DNA of 19,982 nt from Ruminococcaceae bacterium UBA3329 (lineage in GTDB: Bacteria; Bacillota; Clostridia; Oscillospirales; Acutalibacteraceae): positions 1 through 19,982 of the forward strand of contig DERX01000103.1 in NCBI GenBank assembly GCA_002361875.1, in the 5' to 3' direction. Numbering within the stretch: the first letter of the stretch is position 1; each line of letters begins with the position of its first letter. Both the position numbers and the translations under genes were made by a program. Positions 1 through 6,025 of the stretch are shown one piece after another. Under the pieces are notes generated by a model. It had not been told where the DNA came from. It saw nothing but the letters and a program-made list of their open reading frames with translations, and ran no database searches.

Positions 1-44
1 ATATAGGGAGAAAAAATATTTAATATACTGAAAGGAACAGCGAG

Positions 45-593
45 TTGATTAGAGAATACCAAGGTAAAGACAAACTATCCGTTCAAAATATATGTATTGA
101 AACCGCCGCTGAAAATTTGAAGGACAGCGAAGAAAAGAAAAATCTGCTTTTACTTCGTTACTGCGATTTTTACATTGAGAACTGCCCCGATACCTGCTTT
201 GTTGCCGAGGAGAACAGAAAGCCTGTGGGCTATGTGCTCTGCTGTCCCGATTCTGTCTTTTTCAAAAGGGAATTTCCGAGATTTCTTAAAAAATACGGTC
301 ATCTGAATTTTTGGCAAAGGCTTCAGTTCTTCGGCGATACGTTCATTTACCTGCCGTTTAAAAATAAATACCCCGCGCACCTGCACATTGATATTTTGCC
401 CGAGGCGCAAAGGCAGGGAAACGGCAGAAAGTTAATTGACGCACTTTCAAATAAGCTTAAAGAGCAAGGCAAATGCGGCGTAATGTTAGCTGTTTCCGCA
501 GATAATACAAATGCATTAAAATTTTATAAAGCAATGGATTTCCATACAACACATCACTTTTTGGGGACATATTTATTAGGAAAAAAGTTGTAA
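45..593 (+). CDS. GNAT family N-acetyltransferase
   Basis: Predicted acetyl-CoA-dependent N-acetyltransferase of 182 residues, about normal for a single GNAT domain. The acetyl-CoA binding motif A is visible at about residues 112-135: a beta strand with HIDI, then Q-R-Q-G-N-G-R-K-L, matching the family's Q/R-x-x-G-x-G/A loop. A second conserved piece near residues 150-170 (N-T-N-A-x-x-F-Y) matches the usual motif B region. The start is TTG: AAAGGA at 31-36 lies 8 bases upstream, and no better ATG is present near it. The acceptor substrate cannot be read from the sequence; an amine on a small molecule, peptide or sugar are all possible. It lies 45 bases upstream of the MBL RNase in the same direction, so the two may be co-transcribed. 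The promoter probably lies outside the window. Confidence 0.88.
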   Translation: MIREYQGKDKLSVQNICIETAAENLKDSEEKKNLLLLRYCDFYIENCPDTCFVAEENRKPVGYVLCCPDSVFFKREFPRFLKKYGHLNFWQRLQFFGDTFIYLPFKNKYPAHLHIDILPEAQRQGNGRKLIDALSNKLKEQGKCGVMLAVSADNTNALKFYKAMDFHTTHHFLGTYLLGKKL

Positions 594-638
594 GGCTTAC
601 ATATATAACATAACAAAAAATGAAAGGACAGGGAAAAT

Positions 639-2240
639 ATGAAAATACAGTTTTTAGGTGCGGCTCATGAGGTTACAGGCTCTGCAACGCTCATAACGGT
701 GGAAAACAAAAAAATTCTTGTCGATTACGGAATGGAACAGGGCATTGATATTTACGCAAACTGCGATTTGCCCATTGCTCCCGCTGACATTGACTGCGTG
801 TTTTTAACTCATGCGCACATTGACCACTCGGGAATGATTCCAAAACTCGTTAAAAACGGTTTTTCAGGCGCAATATACACTACATTCGCCACCGAAAAGC
901 TTTGCAGAATTATGCTTATGGACTCCGCCCACATTCAGGAATTTGAGGCCGAATGGCGTAACAGAAAGGCAAAAAGAAGCGGCGATGAGGAGTACGAGCC
1001 TGTTTACACGCAGGACGATGTAACGAAAACTATTCCGTTATTTGTACCCTGCCACTACAATCTTGACTACGAAATCTGCGACTGCATCTCCGTAAAATTC
1101 ATTGATGCAGGCCACCTTTTAGGCTCAGCAAGCATTGAACTTACCCTTACGGAAGACGGCGAGACAAAGACTGTGCTTTTCTCAGGAGATGTGGGCAACA
1201 CCTCAAGACCGCTTATCCGCGACCCGCAAAAACCCGAAAATGCCGATATTGTAATTGTCGAATCCACCTACGGCGACAGACTGCACGGCGAAAGACCCGA
1301 TTATGTAAGCCAGCTCACAAGCATTATTCAGCGCACCTTTGACCGCGGAGGCAATGTGGTTATCCCCTGCTTTGCAGTGGGCAGAACGCAGGAAATGCTT
1401 TACCTTATCCGTCAGATTAAGAACGACAGGCTCATTAAAAATCACGATAAATTTCCCGTGTGGGTTGACAGTCCGCTTGCTGTTGAGGCGACGGGCATTT
1501 ACAGCGAGGATTTAACCGAATTTTTTGACAGCGAAACTCTTGATTTGCTGAGCAAAGGGATAAATCCCATTCAATTTCCTAACTTGAATCTGTCAGTTAC
1601 AAGCGACGAGTCAAGGTTTATAAATGCGGACCCCACGCCTAAAATAATTCTTTCCGCCTCGGGAATGTGCGAGGCAGGACGAATAAGGCACCACCTTAAG
1701 CATAATCTGTGGCGGCGTGAATGTACCGTTCTATTTGTAGGCTATCAGTCCGAGGGGACGCTGGGCGCAAAGCTTTTGGACGGTGCGGCTGAAATTAAGC
1801 TGTTCGGCGAAACCGTTGCGGTAAATGCAGAAATTGCGCAGATGGACGGAATAAGCGGACACGCAGACAGGGATATGCTTCTTAATTGGCTTCAAAATAT
1901 TTCGCCGAAGCCGCAGAAAGTATATGTAAATCACGGTGCAGACACCGTTTGCGACAGTTTTGCATCACTTATCACCGAAAAATTAGGAGTTACTGCCGAG
2001 GCACCATACAACGAGGCAGTTTATGACCTTAATACGGGCGAATTACTGCTTGAGGGAAACCGTGAGCGAATCGTTAAATTTAAGCCGAAGGAAAGCCGTG
2101 CCAATACGGTATTCCGCAGACTGCTTGATGCAGGCAGACGGCTTCTCACTGTTATTGAACATAACAGAGGCGGCGCTAACAAGGACCTTGCAAAATTCGC
2201 AGACCAAATAAACGCCCTCTGCGACAAATGGGACAGATAA
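639..2240 (+). CDS. MBL-fold beta-CASP RNase (CPSF73/YSH1-like)
   Basis: Metallo-beta-lactamase/beta-CASP hydrolase of 533 residues, predicted to be a zinc-dependent cytoplasmic endo/exoribonuclease related to CPSF-73. The diagnostic motifs appear in order: HAHIDH (H58, H60, D62, H63), the DAGHLLGS histidine H159, GDVGN with D184, beta-CASP motif A acid E208 in ESTYGDR, PCFAVGRTQE at about 243-252, SASGMCEAGR followed by a His pair at 351-352 (motif B), and GISGHAD with H408 (motif C). V-N-H-G-A follows at about 430-434. All metal ligands are intact, so the protein should be active. It lacks the KH domains of archaeal homologues and the RNase J C-terminal domain. The start is ATG preceded by AAAGGACAGGGA. 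A strong terminator follows 24 bases after the stop codon. The RNA substrate is unknown. Confidence 0.93.
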   Translation: MKIQFLGAAHEVTGSATLITVENKKILVDYGMEQGIDIYANCDLPIAPADIDCVFLTHAHIDHSGMIPKLVKNGFSGAIYTTFATEKLCRIMLMDSAHIQEFEAEWRNRKAKRSGDEEYEPVYTQDDVTKTIPLFVPCHYNLDYEICDCISVKFIDAGHLLGSASIELTLTEDGETKTVLFSGDVGNTSRPLIRDPQKPENADIVIVESTYGDRLHGERPDYVSQLTSIIQRTFDRGGNVVIPCFAVGRTQEMLYLIRQIKNDRLIKNHDKFPVWVDSPLAVEATGIYSEDLTEFFDSETLDLLSKGINPIQFPNLNLSVTSDESRFINADPTPKIILSASGMCEAGRIRHHLKHNLWRRECTVLFVGYQSEGTLGAKLLDGAAEIKLFGETVAVNAEIAQMDGISGHADRDMLLNWLQNISPKPQKVYVNHGADTVCDSFASLITEKLGVTAEAPYNEAVYDLNTGELLLEGNRERIVKFKPKESRANTVFRRLLDAGRRLLTVIEHNRGGANKDLAKFADQINALCDKWDR

Positions 2241-2263
2241 ATATTTATAGATATAAAAAATGC

Positions 2264-2302
2264 CGAGCAGATTAGATGTAGTCTGCTCGCTTGTTGTTTT
2301 TA
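2264..2302 (+). terminator. Rho-independent terminator after the beta-CASP RNase
   Basis: An 11-pair stem pairs 2264-2274 (CGAGCAGATTA) with 2279-2289 (TAGTCTGCTCG). It has one G-T pair and a GATG loop, and is followed by the T-rich tract CTTGTTGTTTTTA. It probably ends the GNAT/RNase transcript. Confidence 0.85.
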
Positions 2303-2320
2303 TATTTGATTTTTGCACAA

Positions 2321-2500
2321 GAGTAGGGCGGTGGCTTGCTGTCGCCGAAATAAATTTGTTACACCTTATCCGGCTTCCCCCGAGGGGTGCGGGTCTCCGG
2401 TGGAGACCTCTGCGAAGCAGAAGCAACGACCGAGGCGAGAGATGAGAAATTGCTCCCGCCGAAAAAGTATAAACACAGGGTGCGGTTCCTTGTGCTCACT
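2321..2500. repeat. GC-rich hairpin cluster, possible interspersed repeat or structured RNA
   Basis: This stretch has no credible gene and is visibly more GC-rich than its surroundings. It contains several consecutive stems: GGCG 2327-2330 with CGCC 2343-2346; CCCC 2377-2380 with GGGG 2384-2387; GGTCTCC 2392-2398 with GGAGACC 2402-2408 (perfect 7 pairs, 3-base loop); and TCTGC 2409-2413 with GCAGA 2417-2421 (perfect, GAA loop). The open frames crossing it have arginine/cysteine-rich, low-quality products and are not genes. It could be a palindromic interspersed element of Clostridia or a structured leader of the DUF2007 gene; the sequence alone does not separate these. Confidence 0.45.
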
Positions 2501-2538
2501 TAAAATCATTATAAAATCTCCGAAGAAGGAGTAGGCTT

Positions 2539-2766
2539 ATGCATACTGATTTAGTATTCTTAACGGAACTGAATGCTATGTGGGCAGATATGCTGATGCA
2601 AATCTTGCAGGATAACGGAATTTCTGCCACGGACAGCCCCGTGCAAGGCACTCGTCCGGCTATATATTCCGGGCAACCGAAGGGCGTAAAAATCTTTGTG
2701 CCTGCCGATATGAAATCCCAAGCAGAAGAAATTGTAAAAGCTTATTTGGGTGAACAAAATCAATAA
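2539..2766 (+). CDS. DUF2007 family small protein (putative signal-transducing protein)
   Basis: Small protein of 75 residues with the DUF2007 pattern: an N-terminal strand and helix (F-L-T-E-L-N at 8-13, then a helix ending in N-G-I-S-A at about 26-30), a loop with P-A-I-Y-S-G, then K-I-F-V-P and a final helix with A-E-E-I-V at about 65-69. Family members are small cytoplasmic alpha/beta proteins labelled putative signal transducing proteins, without a firmly assigned role. The start is supported by AGAAGGAG at 2524-2531, about 7 bases before ATG. It stands alone between two hairpin-rich non-coding stretches, about 300 bases downstream of the beta-CASP RNase and after that gene's terminator. 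It is therefore probably transcribed separately, though no convincing promoter was seen. Confidence 0.75.
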   Translation: MHTDLVFLTELNAMWADMLMQILQDNGISATDSPVQGTRPAIYSGQPKGVKIFVPADMKSQAEEIVKAYLGEQNQ

Positions 2767-2842
2767 AATGGACAAGCATGTGGAAATAAAACCGGACAGG
2801 CGAGACGGCTGTCATGAAGTGACTGATGAGGGGTAAAAAACG

Positions 2843-3021
2843 GTGGAGCAAGTCATGCTCTACTCGCAATTACATAAACATAATCAAAAGCAGGGGCGTA
2901 TGTTATTCCCTGTCAGGAGAAATGTCCGCAGAGCGGACAAAAGGGTCTTGGCGAATACCGTAACTTTCATCTGCCCGTAACGGTATCTGTAATTTGCACG
3001 GAACGATGATGGCATCGTTCC
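2843..3021. repeat. Multi-hairpin intergenic element, candidate interspersed repeat
   Basis: The gap 2767-3082 holds no credible gene. It contains four clear stems in a row: 2843-2863 (GTGGAGCA/TGCTCTAC with one G-T pair), 2923-2939 (TGTCCGC/GCGGACA, AGA loop), 2955-2986 (ATACCGT/ACGGTAT, long loop) and 3000-3021 (GGAACGATG/CATCGTTCC, perfect 9 pairs, ATGG loop). None has a T-run, so they are not simple terminators. From memory, GC-rich hairpins of this flavour recur between genes in Clostridia, so an interspersed element is the first guess. A small structured RNA is the alternative. The ends are approximate. Confidence 0.45.
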
Positions 3022-3082
3022 CTACAAAATCCTTGTCTCCCCTTATAGAATAATAATGTTGCACTCTACAAAAAATTAAAAC

Positions 3083-3122
3083 AAAAGCCAAAGCTCACTT
3101 ATCTGTGAATTTTGGCTTTTTT
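3083..3122. terminator. Bidirectional terminator downstream of the response regulator
   Basis: AAAAGCCAAA at 3083-3092 pairs with TTTGGCTTTT at 3111-3120. An inner TCAC/GTGA stem (3095-3098 with 3105-3108) adds to it. On the plus strand it ends in T6 (3117-3122); on the minus strand it runs into a T-rich tract. It lies 33 bases past the stop of the minus-strand response regulator. Confidence 0.8.
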
Positions 3123-3154
3123 GCTGTGATAATATATAATAAAATAAACTGCTG

Positions 3155-3976
3155 TTAAAACATACCGTTACCTTTAATACTGTAATATTTTTCACGCAGT
3201 TTTGAGGCTGTAGCTCTCGCAAAACCGTATCCTTCCATATACTCACCTCTGAAAATGTCAACATTTTCTCTTGGATTTTCAAGAAATGTATAAAGGTCGC
3301 AGGTGAATTTAGTTATATCAACGCTTCGCTGATTTCGAACATCTATAAACATATCGGATATTCCTGCGTCCGCAAGGGCGGAGCGCAGACTCTTTAATAC
3401 CTTTCTGAAAAGAGACTGAACCGAATCGTCATATTCTCTGTTCGGCCAAAGCGCTGCTACGGCTTGCTCCGTGCTGACAGAGCCGCCCTGTCTTTCAACA
3501 AGAAATGCAAGAAGCTCTTTTGACTTTGCACTTGAAAAGTAAACAGGCTTTCCGTTTACAAATACATCAAAATAACCGAATGTCTTTACTGTGATAACCT
3601 TTCTGGCGGTTGCCCCCGAAATGTTATTTGCTTTTTCAATTTCGTTAAACACCATTTCGTCGGAATAGGGCTTCAGAACATAGCCGATTGCGTTTATTCT
3701 GAATGCATCGTAGGCATATTCCTTAAAGCCTGTGATGAAAACAATTTTTGTATGCGTTTTTATTGAGTTGATTCTTCTTGCAAGCTCAAGACCTGTCATA
3801 ACCGGCATTTCAATGTCAAGAAAAGCTAAATCCACATCATTATTCTGTGCTATGTAAACGAGTGCGTCTGATGGATTGTTAAAAACAACCGCATCAGTAA
3901 CGAGTCCGTGTGACATACAAATATCGTAAAGCTCTTCTGCCGCAAGATGTTCGTCGTCAACTATCATTATTTTCAT
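3155..3976 (-). CDS. SAPR-family response regulator (REC + winged helix + short BTAD-like end)
   Basis: Cytoplasmic response regulator of 273 residues. The receiver domain (about 1-118) has the acidic pair D7/D8, phospho-acceptor D54 in FLDIEMP, T82 and K102 in LKPYS, so all phosphorylation residues are present. The second part (about 128-225) is an OmpR-like winged helix of the SARP/SAPR type: V-K-T-F-G-Y-F-D-V-F-V-N-G, then S-K-E-L-L-A-F-L-V, then A-A-L-W-P. A short tail with C-D-L-Y-T-F-L-E and F-R-G-E-Y-M-E-G resembles the first part of a BTAD domain but is truncated. SAPR regulators normally activate transcription after phosphorylation. It lies 23 bases downstream of the sensor kinase on the same strand, with an AAAGGA site before ATG, so the pair is clearly cognate. 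Its target promoters are unknown. Confidence 0.93.
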   Translation of the reverse strand: MKIMIVDDEHLAAEELYDICMSHGLVTDAVVFNNPSDALVYIAQNNDVDLAFLDIEMPVMTGLELARRINSIKTHTKIVFITGFKEYAYDAFRINAIGYVLKPYSDEMVFNEIEKANNISGATARKVITVKTFGYFDVFVNGKPVYFSSAKSKELLAFLVERQGGSVSTEQAVAALWPNREYDDSVQSLFRKVLKSLRSALADAGISDMFIDVRNQRSVDITKFTCDLYTFLENPRENVDIFRGEYMEGYGFARATASKLREKYYSIKGNGMF

Positions 3977-3999
3977 TTTTTTACCGTCCTTTCAAAACT

Positions 4000-5892
4000 T
4001 TAAGAGTTTTCTTTTGGGAATTTGATTGTAATGTGAGTGCCTTCGCCCTCTCGGCTGTTTATTTCAATTTCGGCATTTGACATACTTTTAAGTCTTTCCG
4101 TGACATTTGAAAGACCGACATGGGCGTGGTTTGTGCTGTCATCATAATTCGGGTTGTCAATGTCAAAGCCTACGCCGTTGTCATCAACCTTTACAAAATA
4201 AAAATTTTCATCTTCAAAGGAAGATATTTTTACCGTTCCGCCATCTGGATTTTTCGTTATACCGTGTTTTATTGCGTTTTCGACAATCGGCTGAATACTC
4301 AAGGCGGGAACGCTGAAATTATCACATTTGATATCGTATTCAACGCTTATTCTGTCACCGAACCGCAAAAGCTCAATGTCTGCATAATGCTTTACATGTT
4401 CTATTTCATTGGAAAAGGGAATAGGCGCTTTTTGCGTAAGCGAATCCATATTTCCTCTAAGGTAATATGAGAATGAAACAAGCGCCGTCTCGGCTTTTTT
4501 GGGGTCGCGCTTAATAAGATATTTTATTGTGTTAAGCGCATTGTAAAGAAAATGCGGCTGAATTTGAGACACCATAATTGCCATTTTTGCTTCCGAAAGC
4601 TGTTTGTCAAGCTCGGCAGCCTTTATTGCCGCGTTGTAAATTTCCGTTAATTTCTTTATGAATATAGCAGAAAATGATACAACAAAAAATGTAAACAGTA
4701 TGGGCAGATATGACGACGAGTTATAGGCTATCAAGCCGTTGGTGTAGAAGCAGTCGATTAAAAGTCCCGAAAGAATTGCGATGTAGCCAACCGTGTAAAA
4801 TACAGCGTATGGCACTTTTCTTGCAATACTGTTCGTAAGGTATCCGAGCAAAATTATATCAAGCGGAAGGGTTGCAAGCTGAACAATTATATTGTAAAAC
4901 GGCGTGTAAACCGTTTTCGGAATCATACAGTAAATTGCGGTGAATAAAATGAATAACAGGCAAAAGATAAATGAAAGCGTTTTGCTGAGCTTTATGTCGA
5001 GTGTTTCGGTGTAGAAAAGCAGGGATATTAGCTTGATAATAAATGTTGAACTGCAAATTAAAAGAGTCAGCTGTTCATAATCGATGCTTGAAAAAATAAT
5101 GCTGAAGGTGTAATATCCTTCGGTTGAAATTGCAAGGCGGAGCATTATAACAACGAAAAGTAAGGGAAGCCATTTGGAATGGAAAATTTTCTTCTTCGTT
5201 ACAGAATATGCTAAAAACAGTGCGGTGCAAAATGCAACTGCACCGAAAATCATACTGCGAAGAGCCTGGGCAGAGCTTAAATGCGAGGAAACATATCCCG
5301 AATCTGCAATCGCAGGGGTCATATAAAGCCCGGGCATATAGTTGCAGGAAACTTCAATAACAATTTCGTATGTATGATTACTCTCTAAACTTAAAACGCT
5401 TGTGTTTGTCGAAAGGTCTGCCTTTGTAATGCCCTTGGTATATTCGCCGCTTTGAGAAACGAGGTATCCGTTTATGAAAATTCTGTATGAGCCTGCAAAA
5501 TGGGGAATATATATAACCGCATTTTGCATATCAAGGTTTTTTATTGTGAGAACATAAGAGGATTTGTCACCGAGAGGGGCGTTTATATCCTCAAAAGAAC
5601 TGAAAAAATTAACGGGCAGGGAATAACCTCTGCTGCCAAGAGTCATTTTGTCTAAATTGTCTGTAATTATCCATTGCCCTTGGTATTCAATCCATTCACC
5701 TTGAAGGTAAATAGGCTTTTTTGAGCTGACAGATATACCCGAAAAATCCGATATGCCGCCTTTAGCTTTCGGAGCGTGTACAGTTTGCGAATTAATCTGT
5801 GCAAAAAGAAAGGGCAGAGCAGTAATTGACAGTACGGTAATTACCGCCAGTATTAAAATCAGGTTGGATTTTGTTCTCGTTTTTAAATTCAA
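4000..5892 (-). CDS. 7TM-type (7TMR-DISM) LytS-like sensor histidine kinase
   Basis: Membrane sensor kinase of about 630 residues. In order: an N-terminal membrane segment (about 12-32); an extracellular domain (about 40-210) with the Y-L-Q-G-E-W-I-E-Y start typical of 7TMR-DISM extracellular domains; a block of about seven hydrophobic helices (about 212-415); a short helical linker; a His_kinase domain with phospho-acceptor histidine in QPHFLYNALN (H447); and an ATPase domain with VENAIKHG (N-box), DNGVGF (G1) and GLSN (G2). All catalytic motifs look intact. I chose TTG at 5892 because AAGGAG (5906-5901) sits 8 bases upstream; the in-frame GTG at 5910 lies upstream of and against that site. 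DISM sensors are thought to sense small ligands, often carbohydrates or related compounds, but the ligand here is unknown. It forms an operon with the downstream SAPR regulator. Confidence 0.93.
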   Translation of the reverse strand: MNLKTRTKSNLILILAVITVLSITALPFLFAQINSQTVHAPKAKGGISDFSGISVSSKKPIYLQGEWIEYQGQWIITDNLDKMTLGSRGYSLPVNFFSSFEDINAPLGDKSSYVLTIKNLDMQNAVIYIPHFAGSYRIFINGYLVSQSGEYTKGITKADLSTNTSVLSLESNHTYEIVIEVSCNYMPGLYMTPAIADSGYVSSHLSSAQALRSMIFGAVAFCTALFLAYSVTKKKIFHSKWLPLLFVVIMLRLAISTEGYYTFSIIFSSIDYEQLTLLICSSTFIIKLISLLFYTETLDIKLSKTLSFIFCLLFILFTAIYCMIPKTVYTPFYNIIVQLATLPLDIILLGYLTNSIARKVPYAVFYTVGYIAILSGLLIDCFYTNGLIAYNSSSYLPILFTFFVVSFSAIFIKKLTEIYNAAIKAAELDKQLSEAKMAIMVSQIQPHFLYNALNTIKYLIKRDPKKAETALVSFSYYLRGNMDSLTQKAPIPFSNEIEHVKHYADIELLRFGDRISVEYDIKCDNFSVPALSIQPIVENAIKHGITKNPDGGTVKISSFEDENFYFVKVDDNGVGFDIDNPNYDDSTNHAHVGLSNVTERLKSMSNAEIEINSREGEGTHITIKFPKENS

Positions 5893-5920
5893 ATTCCCAT
5901 CTCCTTGCACTGTTTATTAC

Positions 5921-5949
5921 ATTATAAAGAATTTATCGCCGTAAAGCAA
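5921..5949 (-). promoter_or_regulatory. Promoter of the sensor kinase operon
   Basis: On the minus strand a perfect TATAAT (5926-5921) is preceded, at 17 bases, by TTGCTT (5949-5944), a weak -35. Transcription would start around 5914, giving a leader of about 20 bases before the TTG start at 5892. Confidence 0.6.
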
Positions 5950-5958
5950 TAGTTTTTA

Positions 5959-5988
5959 TTGACATTATGGCTGATATTATTGTATAAT
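5959..5988 (+). promoter_or_regulatory. Promoter of alaS
   Basis: Perfect TTGACA at 5959-5964 and perfect TATAAT at 5983-5988, spaced by 18 bases. The expected start near 5995 gives a leader of only about 30 bases, with AAGGTG at 6012-6017 as ribosome binding site. This leaves no room for a T-box. Confidence 0.8.
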
Positions 5989-6025
5989 TTACAAGATTAT
6001 GATTTTGAATTAAGGTGATTTCTTA

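Noticed and set aside
2043..2426. Minus-strand open frame of 127 codons overlapping the end of the beta-CASP RNase
   Set aside because: It is antisense to a clear gene, crosses a terminator and the hairpin cluster, and its product shows no recognisable motif.
2313..2534. Open frame of 73 codons across the hairpin cluster
   Set aside because: The product is rich in Arg, Cys, Ser and Lys with no fold-like pattern, there is no ribosome binding site, and the frame runs through palindromes and stops just before the DUF2007 start.
2891..3021. CRISPR array
   Set aside because: The hairpins differ in sequence from each other and there are no regularly spaced identical repeats.
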